The position numbers and the translations under genes are program-made. From Promerops cafer (taxonomy: Eukaryota; Chordata; Aves; Passeriformes; Nectariniidae): 64,000 bases of DNA. The notes beneath the pieces were generated by a model. It was not told the DNA's origin. It saw nothing but the letters and a program-made list of their open reading frames with translations, and searched no databases. Every line of letters begins with the position of its first letter. Within the stretch, counting starts at the first letter, position 1. Shown in pieces: positions 11,042 through 24,086 of the stretch. The DNA lies in the NCBI GenBank assembly GCA_013398275.1, contig VZSE01002737.1, forward strand, positions 3,961 through 67,960. Direction: 5' to 3'.

Positions 11042-14000
11042 CTGAGGAAACACACTGGTTCATTTTCTTCTACCTTTGGAAACAGAATCAGAATTAAAAT
11101 AAGATCAAGCAATTTTATTACAAGGGAATGAACAAAAAGCTATGGAGCATGATTACTCTGCCAATTACACTGGTTTTGCACTAGGGCAGCTACATGTATT
11201 TCAAGGTAATTATTCTCATTAAGTGCTGATATAAGTGAAAGAAGAACCATGGCCTGTGGTCTAAGAGAGGATTGTAATAAAAGCTGGATACTTGCCACAG
11301 ACAATATTTTATGGAGGTTCAAACAAATTCCTGAGATACATCTGGTTCCATTTTAGCTTCTTCTTAACTTATCCTGGTTACTTCAATTTGCAAGAAGGTT
11401 TTTGCAAACCCAAACACCTTTATGAAGGCTCATGAATATAATAACTGGCATGCAGACTGAGTGATGGAAGTGATTAAAGCTCTGAAGAAGAACAGATGTT
11501 TAAAGATTTATTAAAAAAAAGAAAATGCATATACTGCTGAAGATATCATTCTGGTATCATCTTCAAATGTTATCAGAGATATTTGCATGGTACCAGGGGA
11601 CAGAGGACAAACTCCTTCTTGTACTTGCTACCATATCCTTGCTTTGTATATGGAGAGGAGAACAGGTTCCACAGTGCAGAAAGTCATTTGCAAAAGAGGT
11701 GATTCCTGCCTACTTCAAAACATACTCAAAAATGAACCTGAAGAAATGGTGAATTCTATTCAGAGAAAAAGAGGCAAAAAAAGAGAACATGCTTTGGTAA
11801 AAAGTAATTAAAAATAATATTATTTTTTCCCTTCCTCACCTCCTTTGTGTATGTGTGTGTGTGTGTTTTGTGGGTAAGCAGGAAATTTACCATATAGCAA
11901 TAATATGACAAACTTGTAATGACTCTGTGGTCAGAGGGCCAAGTCCTGGCTCTGTCAATTTGACCTGCAAAAGTATAATTGATTTATAGGGGTCATGTTC
12001 TCAATGAGATTCATGGAACAAATGCTTGAGTTTTCGGAAAGTTTGCAGCAAAGTATTACTTTCAGTTTTTGTTCCAAGCACATGATAAGTTCACTTACTT
12101 TCTTATTCCTTTGTTTCATGTAGATATAGATTGGAACTTTATAAACCCAGCCTTTTTATTTTTAATCCAGAGTGTTGCTCATACAGGAGGACTTAAAATT
12201 TATGCAACCTTTTCAGCAAGTTTCACTGTGTTCAGTCGTCTTTGTTCAAAAAAACATTGCAAACTTTTCATGGCATTTGACTCACACTTTCAGAGTAGTA
12301 AACCTACCCAGAAAAACAGTTGAATACATTCCTTAGAAAAAAAAGATAGCATCATGTGAAGACTTTAAGTTTTTTACTTTAAGTCATACTTGAGATTTCT
12401 AGAGAGACTTTCCATAGAAAATATTATTTTACAATCATGCCTATGCTGAGAAAAGCTGGTCACAAATATTCATTGTACAGATGTAACCCCTGGTGCTATC
12501 TGGGAGACAAGCATCAAGTTTCTGCTAGTCAGCTCTCATCACATAGTTTCTAGCAGTAAACTTCAGCATATGACAGCTCCACACATAGTTGCCTTTATTT
12601 ACATATTGTTTGTTGCACGCAGGGGATGAATATTTACATCACATGACAAGGTTTCTGCTCCCCAGTTGAATTAGTGAACATTTTACAACCAGCAAATGAT
12701 GTGAAGTATATCAGAAATGAGAGAGTGAATGCTTTTGTTTGCACAGAGAGATCCCAGCTCTCCTTTTGGATGGGTATTTAAGTGATGCACGGCACGGCCT
12801 CAAGCATCCCTATGAAATGCATCAAGGACAAGACCAGCAAACATGGCTGAACTCTCTATTTCTAATAAATGGTTTGAATAACCTGGATGTTGTTTAGACA
12901 GCTATAGCTGGTTCTAACACAGAGCTGCACAGAACAGCAGAACCTCCCTAGAAAGATCCTCCCATCTTGCACTTGTTGAAACAGGGGTCACCTAAAGCAC
13001 ATCTCTTTTGCAAGTGTCAGAGCTTTCCATGGGAAAAGTGGGTTTGTTGCCACTGTTGGGGGGAACAGGAACACATGGTCATTTCAATGAAGTAACAGGC
13101 AAGCCTTTGAGAAATGTTTTTGTGAGGCCAGGAAGATGCTGTGGAAAAGCTTAAGGTTGAATAAGACCGATACTGCTGAATTGATGGGACCCTTGTGAGG
13201 GTCAGGCTAGAGAAGTCAAGGAGGAGTACCTCAGGGTTGCATAGTTAATGAAGTCTATGGGATTTCCATCCTTTATTAATTTTAAATCTCAGTTGAGAGC
13301 TAAGAAGGAATAATATTTCAAGTAGGAGTCTGAGTCAAGACCCCAGGTCTACACGTCCATCATCCTGAGGCAAATTTGGTTCTAGAGCCAAATGCTGCTG
13401 CCTGGGCTCAGTGCCAGAGATGTAGTGGTGACTCATTAGTAGCATGGCCAGGGTAAATGAAGGCTTCTGGAGGTTTGAGCATATTGACTGAAAGCCCAGT
13501 AGTGTCAATGGAAATACTCCCTACCAAGAGCTTTAAATCAAGCTGTTAAAACTGGATTCCTGGGGATATTATTAAAACTCCATTATACATCTTGGGCTCC
13601 TGAAGAAATGTAGCCATATGTCTGCTTGATGAATCACTGAGATTTCTGATAGAAACATCTCATCTGGTACTGGTCCTGCCAATTTCTATCTAGTTTAAGT
13701 TCCAGTAACCAATTACAATCCCATATGTTATAAACTGAGCCATGTTCTTGCAGGTATCTCAGGCACATCAGTATTGCCATAATAGGGTTTTCTCATACAT
13801 TTATTTTCACAAATTGCCTCTGTTATTGTAAGAGGTTATTGAAGCAAGCATCCACGGCATCGGGAAGGCAGAAAGCATTTGCAGAAACAGTCAACTTTGC
13901 TATTGCTATTTGGGATACAAAAGACACATCCAAATCACCTTCATCTTCTAGCAAGTAAGTAAGTCAACAGAGAAAGTGTTTAAGAGAAAACTGTTAGCAA

Positions 14001-14799
14001 TTAATCACATGCCTCAGACACCTCAGATTCCAAATGTAGCCACAAAGGCATTGAAAGTTGAATTTATAGAAGCAAAAAATTAAATGTGCAAATTATTAAG
14101 TTTAAACTTGAAAAATCAAAGTTCCAACATCAGGAACAAAGTTCCAACATGGGAAAAAAGTAGTTACCTCTGCTTTGGAGTCTCTGCATCTTTAATGGAA
14201 GGGCTTCAAAGAAATTAACACAAAATATTTTGAAGGACCCATTTGTAGCTGAGTGATGCTGTGGATCGAAAAAATCTTCTGTAAATGTACATGAAAATGT
14301 TAAACTATATAAAAATTTTAGAAAATTAGGAGGTGAAGATAAGAAGAGTGAGGAAGGACACAACTTTATGAGCTCCTTCTGACATGTTCATATATTTAGT
14401 CTGACAAGAAGGAACATCCCTGAGCCCAAGTTTTTAGGGAAAGCAAAGTATAAAGGAATAGAGAAAATTTTTTAATCAGATGTTCTACTTGCATTTTGTG
14501 ACAACTACACCTTTTGTCCAGTTTTCTTTTCTGAAAAAACAGTCATATTTTTAAAATAACTTTGGTATTTCTTGAAAAGCCTGAGAAAAGTGTAAGAGTA
14601 GGTTTTGCTGTTTTCTTGGTTTTGATAAATGTCCCAATTTGAAGGGAAAAGAACCTCTTAAGTTTCAAAGGCATAGAAGTATTTCCTAAAAACCTGAATT
14701 CTGAGAAGAGATTAAAATTACTTCTAATTTAAAAATTTAAATTGACATAGTGTTAACTACTTTTAATAAAACATCTTGGAAGCACACATGGCTGCATTG
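11042..14799. other. Non-coding stretch, no gene seen
   Basis: No supported gene. It contains a short TG microsatellite at 11846-11867 and a 9-mer ACTTTAAGT occurring twice near 12363-12385. A 14-mer CAAAGTTCCAACAT is repeated at 14117-14130 and 14137-14150. Several TTTAAA-rich tracts occur around 14700-14760. Open frames are all under 90 codons. Confidence 0.6.
11846..11867. repeat. TG dinucleotide microsatellite
   Basis: Interrupted TG repeat with one A interruption (TGTGTATGTG...), about ten units followed by TTTT. It is too short to suggest function. Confidence 0.9.
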
Positions 14800-15129
14800 T
14801 GAGATATCTATTAGCAACAATAAGAGCAAGTCATTGATTTGTATGACTTCATAAGGATTTATTATCCTTGAATCAATTTGTTAATAGCTTATTATAAACA
14901 ATATAAGAGAATGCAATGGTAATGGTGAAATACAGCAAATGAAATATTCAGATTGCAAATTAAATGAGAACACAAAATGAGGCAAATCTTTCGAGAGCGT
15001 GAATTAGTCAGAGCCCATTTAAGTCAGGGGAGATGGAGCAGTTAATGCCAGCTGATCATGTAGCTCCACAAACTTAAATCTGTTGTCCTCTCATTAAAAG
15101 TGGAGCAGCTAGTGATCTTAATGCACTGG
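14800..15129. other. AT-rich block resembling conserved non-coding DNA
   Basis: About 330 bases with no repeat and no frame of note. They are dense in TAAT and ATTA cores and in short symmetric words such as AGCTGATCATGTAGCT, a texture often seen in developmental conserved non-coding elements. This impression is based only on composition. There is no direct evidence of function, and a multi-species alignment would decide it. Confidence 0.2.
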
Positions 15130-15152
15130 ACTGTGCAAAGCCTTTGCACAGT
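15130..15152. repeat. 23-bp near-perfect palindrome (11-bp arms, 1-nt centre)
   Basis: ACTGTGCAAAG, a single C, then CTTTGCACAGT, its exact reverse complement. Flanking bases G and A do not extend the symmetry. It lies about 25 bp from the MIR-like relic. It could be a hairpin in RNA or a dyad protein-binding site, but nothing else in the sequence supports either. Confidence 0.85.
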
Positions 15153-15174
15153 AAAAAATCACGTTATTCTTCTG

Positions 15175-15312
15175 GTATCATAAATGGAATTTGGAGGTGT
15201 GAAGAGGCTTAAGTGATTTGCAAAGGTCACAGGACAGATAAGTGGCAGAGCCAGGAGTAGATCTGGCATGTCATGACTCCTTGCAGTAACCAGAGGACCA
15301 TCTGGCTTGTCG
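15175..15312 (-). mobile_element. MIR-type SINE relic (antisense)
   Basis: The plus strand carries the reverse complement of the tRNA-derived and core part of a MIR-like SINE. Landmarks, in order, are GAGGCTTAAGTGATTTGC, AAGGTCAC, ATAAGTGGCAGAGCCAGGA, then a TGACTCC block and CAGTAACCAGAGGACCA, which corresponds to the tRNA-like 5' end. The element is roughly 140 bp, heavily diverged and lacks its 3' tail. MIR-like SINEs were active before the radiation of modern amniotes, so this copy should be ancient and at the same place in related species. Confidence 0.7.
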
Positions 15313-18300
15313 TAATAAATCCACATTTAATTAGGTGATGTTCTAAGGGCAAACAAAAATGCCAGCATAGGTTAAATGTCATCTAATAATTTGTCCTCAC
15401 AGCAGATCATCTGTAACAAGCCATTGTGTAGCTCTATTTCTAATCTGTTGCAATACAACTTCTGCTACATGACTGTTAAGAAAATCTTTCATTTTTGTCC
15501 TCAAATGCAAATTCAGAAGATGTTGTGCTGGTTGGGCTGTGCTTTGTCTGGAGATATAAGCAAAGAAATTTGTTGATTTATTCCATGCAACACTGAATGC
15601 AAATACACAAATTACTGCTCTTTTATAACTTACATGTGTTAGCCCACTGGGGAAAGAAATCCCACCTGATTTCATTGAAGGCAGCTCTCCTAAACTGAAA
15701 TTTAGTTTAGGTCCTCCTTAGCAGCAGTCTAGCACTGAGCAGAGTGGGGAGACCTGTCACCTGTAACAAATGGGGCAGCTCAGCCACATCAGAATCCAGG
15801 GCTGGCTAAGACTGGTATGTCTCTCACTTACTTTGGCTGAATTTATATTTGACATAAAAGTCCTAAATTCCTTAACATCAGCCTGCCTTTCCCTTCTATT
15901 TCCCTACTTGCTGCCTCTCTAGCAGCACCAGATACAGCTAATGGGGCTGTTTTGTCCACCCCTTGGCTGCAGACACAAATTTCATAGTGGGATAACTCTT
16001 AACCACCTTTACATTAATACCATAAATCTCAGAGCACGTTTTACCCAGATATTCTCTTTGGCTGCAAATTTTCACATTTTACTTCTACACTCTCATTTCC
16101 AGAAATGTTACCTTGAGGAGAGAAAATTTTTTAATTTTTTTTTTTTTTAGTTTCCCTGAGCATCTCACAACATCTCATTGACCTGCAGAACCTAAAGTGG
16201 CCATAAAATATTCTGCAATGTTAACAGTGCAGGAAAGGCAGTACATAAGAAACAGGGAGCAGAGCTTTAGACATTTTAATTCACTTCCAGTAACCCCAAG
16301 TTGCAATGACTTGCCTCAGCTAAGGACCTGACTTACAACCTACAACAACAATTGGGCCATAGACTAAGATGATCTTCCCCTTTTTATTGTGCATCTTTGA
16401 GTAAAACTATGTCATTTTGCAAGGAAAGGAGAGAACTGCAGACTCTTCTGTTTAAGCTAGCTATCATTACCTATGCCAATCATATCCTGCTCCAGAGATG
16501 ATTACCAGAGTGTGAGAATGTACCTGTAATCATAACGTAAATTAAACATATAAATAAGTTTCATGCAGGTAATTGCAAGCAAAATGAAAAGAAATAAAAA
16601 AAAAATAAAGAAAACATGAGAGAGAGAGAAACAGAAAGGCAAAATGAAAATGGAGACTTAGGGAAATAATTTCATGAGAGACTTTGAAGATCTACTTTAA
16701 CTGATGACTAATATTCATATCTATGCAATTCATGCAGAAAGTATTGAAAAGGAAATTAAAAGAACAAATCTAAGATATACATTATTCTGCCTGACTACCT
16801 TTGCTGTTGCTTTGTAATTATCCATCTGGGTTGTTCAGTTGACCAGAATGACAAGATTCATTCCCAAGTTTCATTCCCACTTGGCACCTCCTTCCTGTCT
16901 GTGAAACCTTTTGCCAAGGTGTTAAAGGCCTGACACTGCTGTGGCCAGTAATGTGACTCCAGTTTTTAGCTAATACTCTGGACATAAAATCTGCCAGGTG
17001 GCTTTTGTACTCTGGAGACATTGGCACCTCCACCATGCTCCTCAAACATAGCCTTAGGAAGAAGAAAGAGATTTGCACCCCTAATATTTCCTCAGTGCTT
17101 ACTGGGTCTGTGATGCTGGTGTATCTGCAGGTTAACAGATCTCACTGCAGAGCCTCCTGCTGCTTTCTTCCTTCTCTGTCCCCAGCAGTGTGACTATGCA
17201 CTTTGGTTATCCAAGGCCATAAACCTCTGAGAATTGCATTAAATAATTTTTTTCCATTTTCTTTTGGTGAGCTCTGTTTCAAAGTTTCATTCTTTGAGGT
17301 GTCCTGGACAACGTTGCTTTCAGACCCTACCAATCACCCACATTTAACTCTGAAGTTATCACTCTTCAGTTAGCAGGAGGTGCATACTTCAGACTTAGAT
17401 AAAATTTCTGGGGCATTTTGGGAAGTGAAGGGAAAAGATGGAAAAGGAAAAGTAAGAACAGAGACAACAATAGTACAAGCTCATCTTAACAGACTATCAA
17501 TAATTCAGTGCAAGTTTATTTTTCATCGCCTCTTTCATGTGAACTCTTCTCCTAAAATGCTTTACACAATAAATAATACAAGACCATGGATATTATCCTG
17601 TATAAATTACTGACCAACAGAGGCAGGAAGATACTGCCTGTAGAACATATTAAAAAGAGACAAAGGCCAATAACAGAGAGAAGAGAGTTGAAGAAATTAA
17701 GAGGTGCAGCAGGGGAATGAGGAGAGGTTTGCAGATGGGATCTGATAAGGGATGGAGGGTTGATGAGGCAGAGAGATACTGGATAGCTGTTGGCAAGAGC
17801 TGTGCAGAGGGTCAGAGGAAGCTGGAGTTAAACCAGAGGAGGAAGGAGGAGGATTGACAAATGCAAGGCCTGAAGTGCATTTTGCAGCCGGTGCCTGAGA
17901 TGAATGGGATGCTCAGGGATTTCCGTGGAAATGGAGGGGTTGTGAATTGGTGGTTTTGGTAGGACGAGTACAAGACAGTGGACAATATTTTGCTTGCTGC
18001 CAAGATGCAGAAAAGGCTGGGAGAAGGCTCTGTCATCAAGGCAAAGAAACTTGGAATTTTACAGGAGGGGGAGAATAAATTAAAATGGTCTATCTTCAGA
18101 TATAACTTATTTATTAAGTCCGTTTACATAGGGATAGGTTCAGGTGATAATAAATTCCCCTCAGATCTTGAAGCCCACCCATCTGAGATGGCTTTTCAAA
18201 TTCCCTTGCTACACTGGCTGTGCCTCTGACCTACCCCTGCCAGTGGTTCCTCTATGACAACATCCCCTCTAGCCAACAGTAAATTGATATTCTGGGAATG

Positions 18301-19405
18301 TTTTAGAAATGGCTCCATTTTAGCATCTGCACCTTTAAGTGCAAACTGTTGAATATACAAATTTAGCTGTGCACTTGAGACTTGTGCTCACAAATATGAT
18401 TGGGATCCTCAAACTGATTTGTTCAGTGTTAGGTTCTGCCTGTGTAAAATCAGGGAATATTAGAAGTTTTGTGGTTTCATTTTCCACCCCAAACTACTCA
18501 TAATCCCTAACGCTACTTTGTTGTCTTCTAACACTGACTGTTGAACATTTGGTTTCACCTTGGTTGTAAAGGTCATGATGGGTTTATGCCTGAAAAAGGA
18601 AGGAGATTTTAGTCCTGTGATCAAAGGGTGTACATTTGAGCCTGAGGCCTTGTGAGATTTTTTTTTTTTCCAGAAGTAGTGAAGGGCAAATATTCCTGTG
18701 TCACTTCCTGCATTCCAAACTCCCCAATTCTACACGAAGTCATTTCTTTGCAAAAGAACAGCTTGAGAAGAGTTTAAAAGGGGATTTATTTATCTAACCA
18801 AATATTTTCAGAAATAGAATGACTTCTCCAAGAGCTGGTTTGTGGGCCAGTTTGATGCTCTATAAAAGTCATTAATATTAAACCAACTGACTTTAAATTA
18901 AGCCCCTGATTTTGCTCAAAAGAGAAAAAATCTATTACAGACTTAGGAAATCGTTAATAAAATACTCCCTTGATCTTCCCAAAATTTCAGACAACAAAAC
19001 AAAACAAGACTAACTAATCAACATGTTTTTCTCCAGAGGTTTCAGAGACCACTCATGTGTCCTTCTCAGATCAATGTAAATGCAGGATAAGGAATCGTGC
19101 CAAAATGTGCTGAAAGCAGATGAAAGTAAGCAAAAGGAGCTGAATCCCAACTGATCTGCAGAAGCCCCCATGATATTAAGTAGAGATAATCTGTACCAAA
19201 ATACTTCTTTTTTTTGTAAGAGAAGTTAATTTTAATGAGATTTTAGCTAAAGTCATAAAACAGTAATTGCTAGGCCATCTATTTGTTATTTTGATAACAA
19301 TTGTAGTCATACTCCTGCAAAATTAATTTTCAAAATTACGGCCAAAGTGTGGTATTTTCCTCAAGATCTGTAGCCCTATTTTCCACCTTCCTGTGTTCAT
19401 GCTGC
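15313..19405. other. Non-coding stretch, no gene seen
   Basis: No supported gene. It holds a T-run at about 16133-16149, an A-rich and AG-rich tract at 16590-16640 and a purine-rich, GC-richer block at about 17680-18010. The purine-rich block has no recognisable repeat or reading frame. Frames are under 95 codons. Confidence 0.6.
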
Positions 19406-19428
19406 AATTGTCCATGTTTTGGACAATT
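19406..19428. repeat. Short inverted repeat (9-bp arms, 5-nt loop)
   Basis: AATTGTCCA, loop TGTTT, then TGGACAATT. A perfect 9-bp stem. Stems of this size arise by chance in a window this long, so no function is implied. Confidence 0.8.
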
Positions 19429-19848
19429 AATTTTGTTTCCCAACAATATCTAAAAGTTAGACACATGTAGCGTGTCACTGACTGAGCTGCAATTTAATGA
19501 AGGCAGTAGTGATATCAGTTGATTTTATCTAAGAAAGAAAAGAAAAAAGTATCATAAAAAATACCTAATACATTAGGTGATTTTTCTTCAAAATTTTTTA
19601 AGCCAACTTGATAGATTGGCCATCTGATGCAGAATTCCTGCACGTACAGGGAAATGTTTTAGTTACTATAAAGGTGCAAATGTATCCACCAGGCAGATGT
19701 CAGGGAATCTTTGCACTGAAAAACTTCAACTGCATTTCAATTGCTGTTGTTTTGTTGTTTTTTGTTTTTTTTTTTAAATGACCTGAATGTGCATCTCAGG
19801 ATATACATATTTTTCAGCTACACTGCTGATATGAAATAACTAGACACA

Positions 19849-20002
19849 AAAAATCACAGAATCACAGAATTAGCTAGGTTGGGAAATACCTTTGAGATCA
19901 TCAAGCCCAACCTGTGACCTAACACCACCTTGTCAGCCAGAGCATGGCACTGTGTGCCACATCCACTCTTTACCTACACACCTCCAGGGACAGTGACTCC
20001 AA
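19849..20002 (-). mobile_element. CR1 LINE 3' fragment (antisense)
   Basis: A minus-strand CR1 tail. The plus strand shows the reversed terminal repeats (AATCACAGAATCACAGAAT), then GCTAGGTTGGGAAATACCTT and TTGAGATCATCAAGCCCAAC, then the ACACCACCTTGTCAGCCAG block and CACCTCCAGGGACAGTGACT. About 150 bp remain, so it is 5'-truncated and non-coding. It differs in sequence from the 7128-7608 copy and so probably belongs to a different CR1 subfamily. Confidence 0.9.
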
Positions 20003-23000
20003 ATAACAGCAAGCTCAACATTTCATACCTACAGAGAGTAACCTGGCAAGAGCCATGAGTTTTGCAGGGTTCCTTAAATACCATTTGGCTTGGTTTATCA
20101 CAGGCAATGGGGAAAAAAAAATGGAAGAAAGTAAAGTGATCCCCAGAAGATGTTTGATTACCAGCTCTCAAGTCTTAGACCAACAAGATTTCTGATCAAG
20201 ATGTTGTCAGTTTTCTGATAACTATTTCCAACATAAATATACACTGATTAAAATACATTTGTGTCTGAATGAAGTAAATCTTTTTCAGAGAAGAAAGCTA
20301 TTATTGTTCTGATAGGTAACTTGATTTGGCTCACATAAACTAGCTAACCTGTGTGCCTGGTATAGCACTAGAAGGTTTTCAAGTATTGTCTGGTGCAGAG
20401 AACAGAGTACTCAGCCTTTGAATGGCTGTTTTCCACTAATTAAGTGGAATTAAGTGGAATTAGAGCTAATAATGTGCCAACCAAGCCCATACAGAATTGT
20501 TTTGTTCTTATTTTTCTAGCCTGAGCGCATTAAGTTTAAGGAGAATACAAAGCTACCTTCCTTCCTTGTGAATGACAGTCTAGCAAAAATCAAATGGCTC
20601 TTAAAGTAGGGTACAAACAAAACAGGTGGTGTATATGATATTTCTTAGGGATTAATCCAGCCCCTGGATTGTTCTGCCTCTCTGCCCCATTTCTCACTTT
20701 AAGGAAGCTTGGCACTTATTGGACCACTGTGTGAGTGGTCAACTCATTAGTTGAAGAAAAAGAAAAATCCTTGCAAACTAACAAGAAAGAGAAATGCTTA
20801 AACCTGGAGAGTTTTCTGCAGGATTAGTGGGTTGAATTAGATGAGGAAAGGTCTACCAAAGATGCAAAAGCAGAATTATAGCCATCTATTCCAGAATATG
20901 TGAGGGAGGAAGACGTAATAATTTTCCATTTTTATGGAGGTTGAATTTTAGTTTAGTTCTTTATCACGTAACTTCTCTTATTCACAAACCACACTGAAAA
21001 AAAACACTGACCTTGGTAGTCATGTAGCTACAGTTTTGAAAATCCTACAAGGACAGAAGCAGAAGAGTTGTTGCTGGCAGACCCAAAGATGATCTTGGAT
21101 CTAGTCTGCAATAACGTTCTAATGGCTCTGTGATTTGTTTTTTAGTGAAAAGTGAATCTTGTTTGGGTCATTCAGAGCAGACCATATCGACCGGAACACA
21201 AAGAGCAGGAAGATGAAAGAAGTTCATCTGTGTCATCTATAGTCTCCCCATGATTGGGCTGACTCAGAAGTGACACATTTTTAACTCAAGAATGGAATGG
21301 TTACATTATTTATGGTGGGGATATTACAAACATCAAAACACAGTTAAACCAAGCCAGTCTGTGTTACCACCCCTACCTGAACAGGACTCAGCTGTGAGGA
21401 ACCTGTCTGACTCTGTCATCTTCAGCAACAGAAGCTCTTCAGTGCAGTCACGAGCCTGTGAGAAGAAGAGCCTGAAGGGGCAGAATGAATTCCAGCTCCA
21501 GTCCCTCATTCCTCTCCATCAAAAGCAAATATTCAACTTTAAAAATGCAAATAAAGATACGAAAGGAGACCAAACAAAAGCATTAGCATTAACAGCTTCT
21601 CATAGCCCTTTATAGCTCTCTGGAGTGATTACATCCTATTTACTTCCACTTCTTGCAGCTCTGTTATTGTATTCTAGCCACAGGAAAAAAAAAATAAAAA
21701 GCCTCTAATTATTCTTCAATGCTTTTTGCCAGCCAGTCCCTGTGTCGTGGATTGAAATCAATGTTAATGGCTTTTGAGACTCCAGTATAGATATATTTTT
21801 TAATTGATGTCTCCTCTTCCTCCTGCTGACCCAATTCTCATTTTCATTAAATTCAAAAACACATTGATGATCCACTCAGATCTGATAAATTATTTTAGCT
21901 CCTTTATGCAATAACTAAATTTAATAGTGGTTTGCTGGCACAATTTAATTACTGGCACAAATATTTGAAATTTGTGAACAACAGCTGAGCTGCAGTGACA
22001 GAAAACAGGTGGTCTGGTGGCTGTTAGGATCCAAGCAGCAAGCAAACTAAGAAAATGCAGGCTACTCGGTAGACTCATTACTACATTTTCTGTTTGAACC
22101 TCTTCCCTATCCATCAGTTTTAATCTTTATTCCATCTGACAGGACAGTTGCCATTACAGACTTCCTCTGTGGGACTGTCTATAGTAATAGAGAAGGCACA
22201 TACTTAAGAATTTGCCAGGCTAGGAAAGAAGGAATGGAATGAAAGCAGAAGAGGTTTTTAGAATGACAATAAAATTATTTGGGATGCTGGAGATAAAGTG
22301 TGGAATTTTTTAACCTGTTGGCCTCAATGATGCAGCAGAGAGCCAGGGAATTCTACAGCTCAGAGAGGAGTAGGCAGTTAAAGCTGACAGAGGGAAGGAA
22401 GTAAAGTTCTTTAGATGCCATACTGTTGTATTTCTTGAGGTTCTGCTTCTTACCAGAGGTGAATTTGCTGGGCTGGTACCCACTGTGTAATCACTGCATC
22501 CTGTGGTGGGAAATGTGATGTCTGCCCAGCCTCGCTGCTGCGAGCACTGTGCCTGCATGTGGCTGTGCTCACAGCTAGGTGAGCAAGCACAGGTCTGGGA
22601 CTTTTGGAGTGCCAGGCAAGAGGATAAGCTGTTTGAGGAAATGTGATTGAGCTCACCTGTTGCCCCTGTGCTCTGGGCCCAAGAAGCAAGAACATTCATA
22701 ATTGTCCACCTGCTTTTTCCTGGACAATATTGCTATGAATCACATCTCTCAAGGTGGGAATATTCAAACACAAGTCCTGCAGGAATCCTATTACACACCT
22801 TACTTGTCATCAATTCCAGACAGAAGCAGGAGCACTCCATCCCTCAGAGTCTTTTTCATGAAGTTTTCTACCTACTGTAACAATATACTTCACTTGGGAG
22901 AGAAAACAAGCTCGATAAAAGAATTCCCTTTCTTCTGAAGTACACTAGAGAAATTTTCATTGTACTACATCATTAGATTCATAACTCTGGTTTAGCATGA

Positions 23001-24086
23001 ATTTCTAACAGAAGTTTTCCAAATACGGGGCAAACCCACCTAATCTCTGCTCCAAGCAGTTTTGTAGCCTGCAGCAGAAGACAAAAGGTGAATTCAGGAA
23101 GACAAAGAAGGGAAAACTGCAACAGCCTTGTGTCAGTGGGAAAAACTGACCAATATGCCAGTCAGTCTGTATTTTCCTGTTGCTCACTTGAAAGCTAATA
23201 GACAATTGTAGAGAAGTTTGCAGATATTTCCAGGTAGGTCTGATGAAGCACAGGTGATCATAAGCAAGGAGATTTTTGTCTGAAGAATTAATTAGGAGGT
23301 CCTGTGGTTTCTAGATAAGTTTCTGCTCCCTTTAGTGTTTGTTACTTAAGGTGGTTGTCCTGGATCTGGATTACATAGGCATACCATGATGACTACTGGA
23401 TGGAATGGAATAATCATCAGAAAAAAAGATCCTTGATATTCTTAAAAATAAAAGCCTTGTCACAAACTCTCTGTACCTGAAAAAGCTGATGGGGTATTTC
23501 CAGTTGTTTGTGTCCCATTCAGAATTGCTGCTGAAGGGGAAATGTCCTTGCTTGAGGAGATATTATACATCAAAGTCGTGATTCAAAACAGTGAAGAGGA
23601 AGAGGTAATCAAGGGTGCTAATAGTCACAGTGAGGTGTGATAAATCTGGACAAAGTGGTGATTGTGGGCAATAAATCCAACAGCCTGCTGGGCCTGGCAC
23701 AGAGCCACCTGAGACAGGCTGATTGCCAGTAGTTTTGAAGGTGAGCATAAAACGGAGCATCCTCCAAGTTAATAACACTCACATAATGAATATTACCTTT
23801 TATTAAAGCACTAGGTCCATGACCAATGCAAAATTAGCCTGCCTGAGTGCATGAGCAAGTGTGTTCAGAAGGGGATCTTGAGAGAGGCAAGCAGGATGAT
23901 GAACACACCTGCAGGCTGTTATTTTGCCTTCCCTTTGGCTTCTCCAGTCCTTGTCCAGCAGCTGCATTCACAGAAGGCTGTTTACTCCTGAAACTGTGGT
24001 GTCTCATCATAAGATTGTGCATTCTGCTCTGCTGGAAGTGGGTGCCATCTGCCCATATTAGGATCAAAGCCTAGGACAGATGAGGT
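20003..24086. other. Non-coding stretch, no gene seen
   Basis: No supported gene. A 10-bp unit TAAGTGGAAT is tandemly doubled at 20438-20462 and also forms a small hairpin with TTCCACT just upstream. Around 21500-21780 is an AT-rich block that could be conserved non-coding DNA (impression only). At 22310-22699 two minus-strand frames overlap (129 and 81 codons), rich in Ser, Cys and Thr and without family resemblance. They are most likely chance frames in a GC-richer patch. Confidence 0.55.
20438..20462. repeat. 10-bp unit tandem repeat, about 2.5 copies
   Basis: AATTAAGTGG is repeated with period 10, ending in AATTA. Short slippage-type duplication. Confidence 0.85.

Noticed and set aside
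12780..12925. Possible LTR end (AATAAATGG followed later by TTCTAACA)
   Set aside because: No TATA box at suitable spacing, no U3-like segment and no target duplication. The AATAAA alone is not evidence.
12940..13010. Faint likeness to antisense CR1 (ACCTCCCTAG ... GGGTCACCTAAAG)
   Set aside because: Only a few scattered words match, and neither the order nor the tail repeats are convincing.
22310..22699. 129-codon minus-strand frame
   Set aside because: Ser/Cys/Thr-rich, with an overlapping 81-codon frame on the same strand, in a GC-richer patch. No motif, no splice support.
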